Shown piece by piece: positions 34,679 through 46,811 of a stretch of DNA of 64,000 nt (the stretch's first letter is position 1; every line of letters begins with the position of its first letter). The stretch covers positions 99,867,594-99,931,593 of the forward strand of contig NC_063162.1 of NCBI RefSeq assembly GCF_023159225.1. The letters are read 5' to 3'. A model generated the notes under the pieces. That model saw nothing but the letters and a program-made list of their open reading frames with translations, did no database searches and was not told the origin of the DNA. The DNA is from Perognathus longimembris pacificus. Taxonomy: Eukaryota; Chordata; Mammalia; Rodentia; Heteromyidae. Position numbers and translations under genes: made by a program.

Positions 34679-34920
34679 GCCAGCTACCAGTGGCTCACAC
34701 CTGTAACTCTAGCTATTAAAGAGGCTAATCTGAGGATTGATGTTTAATGCCACTTGGGCAGGAAAGTCTGTGTGACACTTAGCGCCAATTAACCACCATA
34801 TCCCCCATCCCCACCCTCAAAAAAATCTGGAAATGAAGCTGTGATCAAAGTGATGCAGCACCAGCCTTGAGCAAAACGCTCAGGGCCCAGGCCCAGAGAA
34901 GTTCAAGCCCCAGCACCAGC
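34679..34920 (+). mobile_element. B1-dID-like dimeric SINE
   Basis: B1-like left half (GTGGCTCACACCTGTAACTC), linker GCGCCAATTAACCACCA with an inserted C-rich stretch, right half (AGCTGTGATCAAAGTGATG) and the full 3' end CAAGCCCCAGCACCAGC. Confidence 0.82.
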
Positions 34921-35313
34921 TCCTGAAAGAGGGAAAAATCCTTCAAAGGACTCACAAGGCAATAACAAAAGTCATGCCTCTGCAAGTCTTAGAAGAAAAA
35001 ACATAAAACTCAAGAACACATTGGAAAAAATCATAGCTAAAAATTCCTAAATACAAAACTACATATACACAAGGCCTAAGAAACATCAAGCTTAAAAACA
35101 AAAAAGAAATCCATATACTATACATTCTGAAAAGTAAATACACATTAACAGTTATTAAAGTAGCTAAAAACTAGGCATGGTGGTAATGCATACTATAGTT
35201 CCAACCAGAGAAAAAGACAAGGCATGGAATTCTATGCCAAAAGTCTAGGACAAAATGTTCTCTCTCAAGTTTAAATTGCCAAAGTTTTCTCAAGAAACCA
35301 ATACAAATAACTA
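34921..35313. other. Unassigned A-rich sequence
   Basis: A-rich plus strand that may be old L1, but no segment is placed with confidence. Confidence 0.35.
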
Positions 35314-35330
35314 AATAATTACAGGAAAAA

Positions 35331-35550
35331 GGGCTGGGGATATGGCCTAGTGGCAAGAGTGCTTGCCTCGTATACATGAGGCCCTGGGTTCGATTCCTCA
35401 GCACCACATATACAGAAAATGGCCAGAAGTGGTGCTGTGGCTCAAGTGGCAGAGTGCTAGCCTTGAGCAAAAAAGAAGCCAGGGACAGTGCTCAGGCCCT
35501 GAGTTCACAGCCTAGGACTTGCCAAAAAAAAAAACAAAAAAACAAAAAAC
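35331..35550 (+). mobile_element. IDL-Geo SINE with 17-bp duplication
   Basis: Complete dimer with an A-rich tail broken by C. Perfect 17-bp repeat AATAATTACAGGAAAAA at 35314-35330 and 35551-35567. The right monomer ends GGACTTGCC, a small variant. Confidence 0.97.
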
Positions 35551-35567
35551 AATAATTACAGGAAAAA

Positions 35568-36212
35568 ATAGAGAAGTAAATAAAGGAAAAATATTGAGTG
35601 AGAGTCAATTGGGAACTTGACTAAATTGAATCACATTGACTCCATTTTAAAACATTACAAGGAGATTAGACAATCGGAGATGTATTGGGCTGCTGTACTT
35701 TTTCATCTACTTGAATGGAAGTCCATTAACATACTACAAAGAGTCTTACCAGAGCCTACATTCCAACTGCAGATAGGGACCTCTTTGCTCCCTGAATTAG
35801 TTTTTTGTTAATGTTTGCAAAATTTCCTTAAAACTTAGCAACTTAAAGGAACAAGCTTTAGCAGTCTTACATAGTTTCTGAATATCAGAAGCTGAAAGGT
35901 ATTTAGTTGGGCATTCTCTGTCTCAGGGTGTGCTCTGAAGTTTTCAAAATGTTTGAGGCAACGGCAAGGAACCAACAAGAGAAGAAAGAAAAGCATGCCA
36001 GATGGCAAAAGTTAGTCTTTTCCTCAACTATTCACGCAAATAGTATTCAATACTTCCGTTGAATTGTAATTCAAAATGAGACACAAAGTCCACTTTACTC
36101 TCACAGAACTGAATTCACAAGGGTATCACTACCAAGAAGTGGGAATCATGGAGTAGAATTTTATAGGCACATCACAATATTGCTTATATAAGTTATAAGA
36201 ATATATCAGAAA
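35568..36212. other. Unassigned sequence
   Basis: No gene or repeat recognised; a 64-codon frame at 35617-35811 has no motif. Confidence 0.4.
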
Positions 36213-36300
36213 GTGTTACTATTCCTCTGCATGGAATGCTCTTCTTCTCAATGTTTGCTTGGCTCACTCTCTCATGTCTTTCAAAGTATATTTTCTACTA
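36213..36300 (+). mobile_element. L2 LINE fragment
   Basis: ATTCCTCTGCATGGAATGCT, GCTTGGCTCACTCTCTCATG and TCTTTCAAAGTATATTTTCT match an L2 3' region by order and spacing. Ancient and diverged. Confidence 0.6.
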
Positions 36301-36415
36301 CAAAATAAGCAAGCTGATCCACAATTAGATAATGAGCACCATTTTTAACTTTCCTAATACGAGTTTGTCAATATTATTTCACCACAACTATGCATCCTTT
36401 ACAAAGCAAGGCATA

Positions 36416-36960
36416 CAAGTTCAGAGAGACAAATAGTACATGTGTTCTCTCATTTCTGGAAGCTAGATATAAAATACACTGGGACATGACAAATTATACA
36501 GGATTCTAGGCATTCACACAGTGAGACCAAAGGAGGCTATTCTTATGGGAAAAATACAAAAGTGCAATACCTATGTACCTCTGATCATAGAAAATAATAT
36601 TTATCTAAATGGAAATGGAAACAAGAATGTTTTGTTCTCTTTTGTTGTTTTTGTTTTCTTTTCTTTTTGTCTTGTTTGTTTATATGTATTTGGGAGGGTA
36701 TGGAGGCACAGAGACAAAGAGATAAAGTTAAACAAATGCAGTTGTGGGACTCATTAGACACTATGTTGAAAATGAACTATACAACTTGCAGGTGGGATGG
36801 GAGGGGGGACAGGGAGAGAGTGAGGGAAGGGGTGACATTGTCCAAAAAGTAACATACTCTTTACCTGACTATGTAACACTAACTATTCAGAACGATATCC
36901 TTATAATAGTAATTTTTAACTCAAAAAGCTAGTCCTATTAAAATGGTAATTAAAGAAAAA
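36416..36960 (+). mobile_element. L1 3'-UTR fragment
   Basis: TTCAGAGAGACAAATAGTAC and TTCTCTCATTTCTGGAAGCT mark the start of an L1 3' UTR. A purine-rich block follows at about 36785-36835 (GGGATGGGAGGGGGGACAGG). It does not carry the young terminus. Confidence 0.65.
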
Positions 36961-37293
36961 CTAGGTTACTTCTACCTGCCATATAATACACAATTCACAA
37001 AGTTGTATATACAGTGTTATTTCACTCTATAATCATAAAAGAATGATAAGTCTACAAAGGGTATTAGACAATGACTAATCTAGTATACTGACTTCAGGAA
37101 GCCCCAGTCTAGAACTTTTACAAGAATTATTCAGATTCCCTGAACATTTACTGCTTGTTCAGTCTAGGATGTGAGCTGCTGGCTCTGAGTTGTGCTAGCA
37201 CGCTGTTGATAGGTTTGCCTCTCCCTTCCCAACTCTGCTCTCAGTGACATCGACTTCCTTGCTAGAAATCAGCTCTTCTAAGATACTTACACA

Positions 37294-37490
37294 GGGCTGG
37301 GAATATGGTCTGGTGGTGGAGCCCTGGGTTAGATTCCTCAGCACCACATACATAGAAAGAGCCAGAAGTGGCACTGTGGCTCAAGTAGTAGGGTGCTAGC
37401 CTTGAGCAAAAAGAAGCCAGGGACAGTGCACAAGCCCTGAGTTCAAGCCCTAGGACTGGCAAAACAAAAACAAAAACAAAACAAAAAAAA
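37294..37490 (+). mobile_element. IDL-Geo SINE with shortened left monomer
   Basis: The dimer has an internal deletion of about 20 bases in the left monomer (GGTCTGGTGGTGGAGCCCTG), removing the segment after the A-box. It is otherwise complete, with an A-rich tail. Perfect 17-bp repeat TCTAAGATACTTACACA at 37277-37293 and 37491-37507. Confidence 0.96.
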
Positions 37491-37507
37491 TCTAAGATAC
37501 TTACACA

Positions 37508-38529
37508 ATGGACATCTGCTAATATTATGAAACAGTAGTATTTTTTCCCCAAATGAGCAATGTTTTTAACATTCACTAGTATACTGGGCCTTATTAGAAT
37601 AAAGCTTTTTGAAATCTTGGACTTCTCTATCCAATACACAGTTTGCCTGTCTTTGTCACTAAGACCAAAACTAGTGAACAAGGTAGCTTGATGTTTCATG
37701 GCCCTCTGCTAGATCCAGACTTCCTGTATAATGTTTCTTTAGAAGTTACAGTCAGTCAAATGTACTGCTAATGAAATTCCAGTTTATACTTCTATAGTAA
37801 TTACTAGGTCCTGGTAATCTTTGAAATAGATGGATGCCTGTATTCTCTATTTCAAAGTATTTGTCTTAAGAAAGCAATTATCCTTATTTAATGCTGCTAT
37901 TATGGTTAGATTGTTAACACTGAGATAGTATCAGCCACAGTCATGACATCATGTGATCTATATAACAATTAAATTTAAAAGCCTATTTCTTTTTCTTATG
38001 AGCATTGCAGCAAACTCTGTTAATTTTATGATCTTTATTTCTTGTAGGTCCAACAAACATATAGGATACAAAACAAAGAAATTCAAATTTTAATTTAAAG
38101 TATCATATATAAAAGTACTCAATCTGTTAGTTTTATCTTGCTCTAGTTTTTGCCTTTGTTATTATTATCTGTAATTACTATATTAACATATGCTCTTTCC
38201 TACTTAAAAAGAATAATAAATAAATCTGTCATTCTCAAACTAGCAAAAGTTACTAGTCACAAAGATTGCTATTCATTTATTAAAATAGAATTTCTACAAA
38301 AATTGTTTTGTGAACTGTAATTTTGGTGAATGTTTGGTATCAAAATCATTCTTTACAATTTTATACTACTGTAAGGAATTATACAGACCAGTTAGCACAA
38401 GGATCCTTTTTTACACTCATAGAGAAATCATGAAAATGTAGAAATTTATATCAAAGACGCACAAAGATCCATTCCATTGAGTATATTCATGTTTTGAAAA
38501 ATCCTCAGTAAAATGAGAATAAGTGAAAC
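37508..38529. other. Unassigned AT-rich sequence
   Basis: No repeat or gene recognised. Confidence 0.45.
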
Positions 38530-39615
38530 TGAAAGATGGCCAACAAAAGATGGAGATATTGGAAAATTCTGCCTCCCCTCAAAACAAAACACCAACAACA
38601 TAAAGTTGTGCTGAAACGTAACCAAAAATACTGTAATAAAAACAAACTCACAACTTCTTCAAGGCTTGAGTGGCACCTTGTGCTAAAAAGGCAAATGAGA
38701 GTCTGAGGCTGTCAGAACAAACCAATTACTGCAGAAAGAAAAGAAGTGAAAACAGAAAAGGGAAAGGAAGAAGAAAAAAAGGAAAGAAAGAAATGATTTT
38801 TCTAAAGAAGTAAAGACATTAAGCCAAATATTCAAGTGTGACCCCAGAAAGTATAAATACAAAACAAACCACAGCTAGTATTATTGGGGAATGACACTAT
38901 AGAAGTTTAAAAAATAAAGAAAAACTTCAAGATAAGGGAAGAGAAACATCAGGTGAGTAGAATTACTACCCTAACTTATTAACTAGGGGGGCTTTCCAGG
39001 ACTTGTAGTAGAAAAGGCACACCTAATTGCTGATACAATTCATAAGCAGAAACACTGAAGAGAAAAAAATAAAGAAACCACACAGAGAAATAAATTCAAA
39101 GATCTCCAGATAGAATGCTGAGCAGTACAGGTGTGTGAGCAATCTCTGACATCAGCAAAGAAGCATGTCCATGTGAGTATGTATGCACACACACACACAC
39201 ACACACACACATGCACATACACACACAGCATAGGCAGAATAATAAATTTGCAGTGTTATCATCAACCAAGATGATAAAATTTTCTAATAAAATAGGAACT
39301 AAATGACATACTCTGAAGACTATACACAAGCACACCTGAGTGTGCACATTCTCTGGTATTTCCAAAAACATCAGATTTTACCCCTAAAACAGGTGCATGT
39401 AATTGTATGCAAATAAGTCTACTGATGTATTGACTTAAATAAAAGAATAAAGCAAACAGAAATCTAGAACTAAAATAATAGAATAGTTTACATAAAAACA
39501 CTCATGAGATGCACTAAAGAGCAAGTGGGTACTACAGAGGAAAGTAACAATGAACTTTAATGCAAATCAGTAGAAACTGCTCAGACTGAAACTGTGAAAG
39601 GAAGAAAAAGTGAAA
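38530..39615 (+). mobile_element. Possible old L1 5' region/ORF1-like segment
   Basis: Begins near AAAGATGGCCAACAAAAGAT and GGAAAATTCTGCCTCCC, which resembles L1M 5' ends. Later, AATCAGTAGAAACTGCTCAG and ACTGAAACTGTGAAAGG resemble the L1 ORF1 region. A CA microsatellite interrupts it at 39185. No frame survives. Confidence 0.45.
39185..39228. repeat. (CA)n microsatellite
   Basis: About 13 uninterrupted CA units followed by imperfect units (ATGCACATACACACACA). Confidence 0.95.
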
Positions 39616-39659
39616 ACTCCTATTTTCCCCTCTTTATAAAACATCAAAGGACTTTGATT

Positions 39660-40045
39660 GTCCCTGCTTACCCATCTCTTTGCTCAGCAGTCTCCCCTTC
39701 ACATTGGTTTCCTTTCAGCCCCAAGAAAATATTCCTCCTCAGAGTTTTTGCACTCAGCTGGTTTTCTGCTTAGGATTGTATCTACAATATTCACATGGCT
39801 GGCTTATTATTTTTATCTCAGCTCAATCAGTTCTTTTTTAAAGAGTGTTTTCCTGGTAACCTAATTTAACATAAGTATATGTTATATGTACATATAGCTG
39901 CTTTCCAGATATATTCTTTTAAATAATCAAATGCTCTTATTTATTAATTTATTTACTTCCATGTTTATTGTGCATGTAACTTACTAGAAATTAAGTCTCA
40001 TGAGTCCAAGGATTTTGTCTATCTTAAAACAGATTTAAACACATG
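39660..40045 (+). mobile_element. L2 LINE 3' region
   Basis: TTTTTGCACTCAGCTGGTTT, ATTCACATGGCTGGCTTATT and the terminal CTAGAAATTAAGTCTCATGA then AAGGATTTTGTCTATC match L2 in order. Diverged, no frame. Confidence 0.62.
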
Positions 40046-40914
40046 TAAGTGAAGGAATTCTGCTGGGTAAGGGGACGTGTCTGGGAACAATATAGATGTA
40101 ATCCCTTTTCTTACAATACTCAAAATGCAGTAAAAAAAAAAATCAGACAAGCCAATTATTGAAGCATATGATGGGTAGAGCATGGACTATCTTCAGAACC
40201 CTAGACTGGCTACCACATCTGGACTCTGAGTTAGACAGAGATATAAGCAGTCAAGTAGTTCACTTGAGACAGTGCTTTGTAAATGTGGATCTGAAAGACA
40301 GGAGGAGATTAAAGTGGGCTCACTACTGGAAGTCTTGGGAGTCAGAGGAAGCTTGTAGGAGGTGATACATATTGAAGGGACTGAAAGAAGCTCTGTAAAG
40401 TTTAACCTAGGACTGCAAGGAAGAGAGTGGCAAGAGACAAGGCCAATGTGGTGAGCACAGGCAAGTTTGTACCAGCTTTTCCTGATGGTTTAATTCAGAA
40501 GTTGAAGGACAAAAGGGCATAGGTAGCTGCTCTGGAGCAGATTTGGTTGTGGGAGGGAGGCACAAAGACAGACAAGAGGAATGAGGACTGTAAGGCATAG
40601 GTGTGAAGCCTGGTCCAACGGTTGATTAGCGGCAGGGGTCAACTGACAATTAAGCAAGAGGTGGACTGATTTCCTGAGAGGCAGAAAAGCAGGCCTCACT
40701 TCCACCTATGTTGCTTTAAAGAAGAGGTAAATGAAAAATAAATGTGGTTTCAAGCCAAGCTGCCTAAAAATAATCATGGTGCATTGAATGACACTAAACC
40801 AGAAACTCTGATGTTTGTAATTTACCAAATGGAAAATTTGCAAGTAGCATACACTGTACAATTTTCATAATACAGAGGAAATAAAATTATTATTTCACTA
40901 TGATAAACCATAAC
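40046..40914. other. Unassigned sequence, slightly GC-richer
   Basis: Purine-rich and less AT-rich than the neighbours. The start (GGTAGAGCATGGACT) faintly recalls MIR but cannot be followed further. Frames are 71 codons or fewer. Confidence 0.4.
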
Positions 40915-41120
40915 AGTTGATTTTTTGTTGTGGTCGGTGTAACTACTACTGTTTATGAAATGTATGTAATCCACTAAACATCAAGTTCATCATTTTAAAT
41001 GTTTTTTAGTATTCATAACATGCAACCATCAGCCCTATCTAATTGTATACTTGCATCACCTCTCAAAACCCCTGTGCCTATCAGCAACCAGTCCCAGTTC
41101 CTCCTGGCCTTATTTCTTCA
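40915..41120 (-). mobile_element. Old L1 3'-UTR fragment (L1M-like)
   Basis: CATCATTTTAAATGTTTTTT, ATAACATGCAACCATCAGCC and ATCAGCAACCAGTCCC follow the antisense order of an L1M 3' UTR. Highly diverged. Confidence 0.45.
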
Positions 41121-42429
41121 GGACCACAACATTCACACTTGTTTTTAAGTCACAGATATTAACATGAGTGAATGTTCACATAAGCATACATGAGCAAATC
41201 CAATTTGCATTGGAAAGCAAAGGCGTGTTTCCTTCACCATTCCCTATTTCAGTTTCAGTTTAATTAGCAATCAACCTATTAACTTTTCCTCTCTTGACTG
41301 TAGTTTAATTAACTTTCTTTAATAGTCACATTGTGAGATTCCATGTGGAAGAGTCCATTAAACATAAATTCATTATGCCAACTGGTGTCCTGCTGCAAAC
41401 TTGAGATGGTAGAAATGTGTGTACTTGTATATTATATGCTGTTGGATTTAGTCAACATAATTTAGACGTACTGTACAATTCTGACAGTTGGAAAACTTCT
41501 TTAAATTGGTTAGCATATAATGAACATTCTCACTGATTCAGAACAACATCCCATGCCACCCCCACCCCATCCATCTATTGCTTCTGTTAGGAAAAGAGAA
41601 AATAGGATCCTTCCCCTGATGAATGTCTCATCTCCCAAGAACCTTCTCCTGATCACTCTCACACCTTCTCTTTTTAGATTTGCAACTTAACACTTATTCA
41701 TCATAGACACCCGATGAAACAAGGTGTTACAGTTTAATTGTGTCAATATAAACAATGAGAAAGGTGGGACATTTTGAACCTAACAGATCTTTTTCAGGCC
41801 CTGAAGAAGTCATGCACTCACTTCAGTGAGTCAGCCATTACTCAGATCTTTTGTTAAGTCCTGTTTTGAAATTGCTGGGGTAACACATTACAGACCACAC
41901 AGGTCATTTTCCTACAGTAGCCTACTCAGGTGAGGAGTCGTGACTCACCATACTACAAAGAAAAAGAGTAACTTCTCTTTTCAAATTGGCTATTAGTCTC
42001 ATCTATCTATCTTTCTCTTGCTTTAGAGTTTAAGCTATTACTCTTTTATTTCAGGGAAAATGATTTTCATCAATGAAAAAATATGTCTAAATTTTTTCAC
42101 AAATTAAGCATCCTCTATGAAAATGCTCAAAGTACTCCCCCCCACACACACACACACAGAGCTTTCCATACAGGTCTAAAATATCGATTTCTTCTAGGAG
42201 TTCCTGGGTTAAATGAAAGCAAAGCATAAATCACGTGCAAGTGTAGCCTCAAGTATTTGCTTTGCTCTTCTACTTTCATCCTATAAAAGCCTCTCCTCTG
42301 CACTTCCTTGGGAGAGCACTTGAGGCACTTCAGGTGTGGACCTAATTCATGAATTGCAGCCTGCTCAAGTAGACGCCTAAAATTTAACTTTTTCCTGTTC
42401 ACTTTTTTAACAATTTTAAATGTGAGTGT
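41121..42429. other. Unassigned sequence
   Basis: No gene or repeat recognised except a short CA run near 42141-42160. It may continue the old L1 3' UTR for a few hundred bases. Confidence 0.4.
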
Positions 42430-42432
42430 ATG

Positions 42433-42463
<31 letters not shown>

Positions 42464-42735
42464 CATGCGTGCATGTGTGTGTGGACACAGGTAAACAACT
42501 TGACTATGCCAGAGTTTACTTTGAATGTATATCTGTGTGTACACAAGTAGACAACTTCACTATACCAGAGTTTACTTTGAATGTATGTCTGTGGTAAGTG
42601 TGTGTGTGTACACACAGGTAGACAACTTGACTATACCAGAGTTTACTTTAAATGTATGTCTATGGGCTGTGTGTATGTGTGTGTATATAGGTATGTCAAT
42701 TTGACTGTAACTCAGTTTACTTTATAAATATGATT
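42430..42735. repeat. TG-rich minisatellite, four units
   Basis: Four related units start near 42491, 42547, 42618 and 42691. Each has GTAGACAACTTGACTATACC or a variant, then CAGAGTTTACTTTGAATGTA and a TG-rich spacer of changing length. Spacings are 56, 71 and 73 bases. A TG run at about 42433-42480 precedes the first. The long minus-strand frame through it is a by-product. Confidence 0.9.
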
Positions 42736-43074
42736 GGTGCTAGAAATCAGAAATAAGAGACATTGAAATGGCACGTTGCCTGGAACAGGATGTAGGCAGG
42801 TGCTTTATAAAACAAAATTTCAGTAGATAGAATATGTGTATTAAAAAAGGAAATAAAAATGCAATATTAAAGGTGAACTGGCTTGGTATGTTTCCTGTGC
42901 TATCTAAGGAAACCAGAGTTGGAAATTCAATCTGTTTTATAGGAAGAGGAAACGAGAGAAACAATCTGTCCCAGTGTTCTCACTTCCTGATGATGGGTAA
43001 TATGTCCCCTAATGTTAGAAGATCCTCCAGTCATGACTCCATATGGTAAATTAGTATAATGAACACCATTTATC

Positions 43075-43170
43075 TCTTCCTAAATTTTAAATCCCCATGA
43101 GGGCAAGGAATATATTTTCCTCATACAAATAGCAGATGTTCTACAATGTTTGAGAAAGGAATTTTATGAA
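43075..43170 (+). mobile_element. Possible L2/MIR 3' tail
   Basis: TTTTAAATCCCCATGAGGGC and AAGGAATATATTTTCCTCAT recall the common L2 3' terminus. Short and diverged. Confidence 0.35.
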
Positions 43171-43562
43171 TGAGTGATTACACTCATTGAAAATGAGCTC
43201 CTAGCTCAATACTTGGTCAATGCAAGTGATAGTGTAGCCCAAATGTGTGTGAAAGACAGAATGCAATTAGGACTAAAAAATGAAAAGCATTAAAATTGGT
43301 CTTTTTAAAGCTAATAGTATTGGAGTTTTTGATTAAGGGTGTAAGTTGAAGTGATGGACTTTCCATCTTGTTCAGAGGCCAGTGATGAGAACTGAATTCA
43401 TTTGGTTAGGCTCTATTTCCTCAGTGATTCAAGTGATGTAGCCTTGGAAAGCTGTCTATCCAAATTGCATGGGATCATAGAGAATGTAAGTAATCATGTT
43501 ATAAGTAATAATAGAGATGCCATGCTTCTCTGTGTATTGGTTTTCAAGGGGTGATATAACTT

Positions 43563-43964
43563 TGATATGATTTGAATATGTCTCCCAAAGATTTGAGTGC
43601 TGGAAATTTGGTCCACACTGTGGTGGTGTTGAAGTAAGGGAGCTTGTAAGAACTAGGACCTGGTGATGTGTGGTTAGGAACTGAAGGTTTCATCTTGTTT
43701 TCTTAGCACACTTGCTAGTTCCCATGAAAGAGACTCACTATGCAAAGATCAAGCCTGGATCCAAAGTCTCTCTAGGATTGTATATGTTGTATCTCCATCT
43801 CAGTGTCCTTCCCCACAATACCACCTATAATGTGTAGCCAGAACAGTAGCAGCAGAATATGCTGGCACTGTGCCCTTGGGGCTGCAAAACTCTAAAGTTA
43901 ATGAACCCTTTTCTTTATTAAGTACTTAGCTTAAGTGTTTTGTTACAGCTATGGAAAACTAACA
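43563..43964 (+). mobile_element. Solitary MaLR-like LTR
   Basis: TGATATGATTTGAATATGTC, AACTAGGACCTGGTGATGTG, GCAAAACTCTAAAGTTAATG and a terminal ATGGAAAACTAACA resemble an ERVL-MaLR LTR in order and length. Starts TG and ends CA. No internal region, partner LTR or clear 5-bp duplication is seen, so it is a decayed solo LTR. Confidence 0.6.
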
Positions 43965-44291
43965 AGAATAAAAAGGAGAAAAACAAACATAGGATTGTTA
44001 CTACAATTGTTATGGGCTGTTTGAGAGTGTGGGGATGTAGTATAATATAGTTCTGTATATATTTTAAAGTTTCTTAAAAAATACTTTTGTGCTGTAAAAA
44101 TAAGACACACTTGACAATGCAGTTCAGTTTATGATTTTGTTGTTTGCATGGACATGAAAGAAATGACTGATTGTTTCCAGCTAATTCATGAGTGATAACC
44201 ACAGGTACCTGCTAAACAGCCAGTAAATATCTACTGAGTGAACACAGAATCATCTTCTAACTAAACAATATGTTGCCATAGTGAATATGTT

Positions 44292-44318
44292 AATAGTAGA
44301 TATGTAATATCTACTATT
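44292..44318. repeat. Perfect inverted repeat, 12-bp arms
   Basis: AATAGTAGATAT pairs exactly with ATATCTACTATT around a 3-base loop. A further AATAGTAGATAG copy follows, suggesting local template-switching or slippage rather than a functional RNA. Confidence 0.85.
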
Positions 44319-46079
44319 GTAATAGTAGATAGTAGCTATGTTAAATATGTTAAAACGGGATTGGATTGAAACAGAATTGGCAACTTACATGTCTCCAGCT
44401 TATTTCTGTGTTGTAATTTAGGAGGCTTCCTTCTTGCCAAATAAAAGAACACAAAAATATCAACTTTTCCTTCTTTTTAAGAACCTCAATAGTTATACTA
44501 AAGGAAGAATTCCAAAACCTCTAAAGAAATTCGTTATTACCAAGTTGAGGGTATTGCTAGTGAAATGTCAATAATTATTAGGCAATGGTTGTGATGAGGA
44601 TTAAAAGTTTTTCCAGCCTAATGGCCATGTATTATTAGTGGCTCAGGATAAAAAAATGTAAACAAATGTCTTTTTCCAGGGAAGAAATACAACTATTGCA
44701 TTTTTTGCTGTTATTGTTCTCATTTAAGTTCCATATATATGGCCTTAGAGTCCAAAATAACTCATTTTCTCAACAATTAGCTTCTCTTCTTATTCTCAAG
44801 CATCATTTGCAACGGCAGCCATTTTGCTATGTGCATTTAAACCTTTCAATTTATGCACTGTAGTTAATTGATTGTAAGTATCAGCTTTACCAAAAAAAGT
44901 GCTGTATAAGCAACCTCTGCAGTTCAATTTAGTAAGGTTAACAATGCATTAATTCATGCAGACAGTTTTACCTTTTAGTACAGAGCTTTCCCTTTATAAA
45001 GTAAAATAGGTATTAAGATGAGAACTGATAAACTTCACTTGGTGTCATATCTACAGAAGGAACCACAAGAGTTATTTTCTAGTTCATTACTTGTCTTTCT
45101 AAACACAAAAGGAAGATCTATGAGTGGGGTTGAGAAAGATGAGAGCAAATGACAAGAAGGATGACATCAATCATGAGGCACTGTACTCACAGGCTGACAG
45201 GATGAACAGAAATCCCTTTCCACAACTATTAAATTATTCAAGATCATTTTAAAAATTAAATTAAAAGAAATTCACTTAACAGTTTTTACCATGTTCAACC
45301 GTAATGCAAAAATAGAGATTTCTTGTGATCTTCTAACTGGTGGTAGTAGATAGGAAGGGACCGTATCACATGTGCACTGCACACTGTTTTGTCTGTCATC
45401 ATTTGGTTCCATCTGTGCAGAAGTCTCTCTAAGATACAATTTTTCTATTCAGTTATACTTTACAAAAATCACACATCACTTGCTGAAATGTGTTCACAGG
45501 TTTTGTTGTTGTTTTTTATCATTAAGCCTGGTGTAAATTAGCATGTCGACACAGACTTACTACAGAAACAAGATGTTTAACTGATATGAAGGAGGTACTT
45601 CACAAAAGATTGTGTAGGGCTTCATTATTTCAGCTTTTCCTGTAGTCTAAGGTTAAGTAAAAATTTTACAACTTAACTCTAAAATTCTGACACATTTGAT
45701 GGTTTATAAAGTACAGTGGACCAAGTTCTTGATCTCAGGTGACTCAGATGTTTTAAACCTACTTTCAAAGATAAAAAGGATTGAAAATACCTTTCTTTGG
45801 GTTACAAATCCAATAGGTTTGGGAGCAAGGGAGTGAAGTTAATAAGGGAAGGGTAGGTGAACAGTAGGGACCATGTCCACCTTCAAAGGGACATATATTA
45901 CTCAGCTCTACTTAGGAAAATGCTCACAGGCTCTGTAAATAAGGGTTTTTCCTTCCAAGTGAAGCTCACTGATTCTTAAACAGTGACTTTCAAAATTTCC
46001 AAAACAGTGAGTGAGCCAGACAAAGCCCATTTGGTTGATCTACTACTAGGCTGTGATCCCTGATTTGCATAGATCGCTT

Positions 46080-46123
46080 CCCCATAAGGATATACAGGTT
46101 ACCCCATAAGGATGTACAGGTTA
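46080..46123 (+). repeat. 22-bp tandem duplication
   Basis: Two adjacent copies of CCCCATAAGGATATACAGG (followed by TTA) differ by one base. Confidence 0.9.
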
Positions 46124-46704
46124 TATCCTTTTTTTATGAATAATGTGAAGGTGTTACATATAGTTGAGGATGTGACATTCTTCTGTATCACTCAGAATTA
46201 AACTTTGTAGTATATGCAAACACGTAGTTCAGTTCCCAGAGGAATAGCCAATCGTGAAACCATTCTCACCAATCAGAGCCTTCACAATCTCGGGTCTATT
46301 CTTGCCATTTCCTTCCTAGTGATTTGAGGGAAAACATCTAGCACTGCTAGAGTTTGAAAATGTGTCATTTAGAAGGATTGCAGAAAAATTTGTGTCAGTG
46401 TATTTGGTTTTTATACTGAAATTATTTCTTGTTTAAAAATTCTTCCTTATCTAGATAGTTTATAATGACCAGGTTAGTGTATATTTCAGTGACATGAAAA
46501 CTATACAGTATTAAAAGTAGATCTCATAACAACTGTTATTGTCTTTATTTTTCACATTAATTCACAGTAACAACACCTAGGAAATATACTCAACATGGTG
46601 TGATTTGGAAAAAAAGCACTTTCCTTGATGTACAAGCCCCTCTGGTAAGGTTAGCTATGACACAGTCCTAAAACAAGAAGAACTGTGAGTAAGCAAAAGA
46701 CAGA

Positions 46705-46807
46705 AAGAAGGGAAGGAAGGAAGGAAGGGAGGGAGGGAGGGAGGGAGGGAGGGAGGGAGGGAGGGAGGGAGGGAGGGAGGAAGGAAGGAAGGAAAGAAAG
46801 AGAAAGA
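46705..46807. repeat. GGAA/GGGA microsatellite
   Basis: A purine tract: GGAA units, about eleven GGGA units, then GGAA and AAAG units. It lies immediately before the tail of the minus-strand L1 at 46812 and is polypyrimidine on the other strand. Confidence 0.96.
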
Positions 46808-46811
46808 ACAT

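Larger units (their letters stand above)
43965..46704. other. Unassigned sequence
   Basis: No gene or interspersed repeat recognised. It contains a perfect hairpin at 44292-44318 and a 22-bp tandem duplication at 46080-46123. Frames are 65 codons or fewer. Confidence 0.45.

Noticed and set aside
37262..37699. A 145-codon minus-strand frame
   Set aside because: Its core is the antisense of an IDL-Geo SINE, as with several similar frames near other copies.
40165..40235. Possible MIR start (GGTAGAGCATGGACT)
   Set aside because: The similarity cannot be followed through the MIR core.
42127..42615. A 162-codon minus-strand frame
   Set aside because: Much of it is translation of TG/CA repeats and minisatellite units.
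43563..43964. Possible full endogenous retrovirus around the MaLR-like LTR
   Set aside because: No second LTR, primer-binding site or gag/pol-like frame lies within several kilobases; it is a solo LTR at most.
44731..44742. CCATATATATGG palindrome resembling a CArG box
   Set aside because: It has eight A/T bases between CC and GG, not the six of the SRF consensus, and no promoter context.
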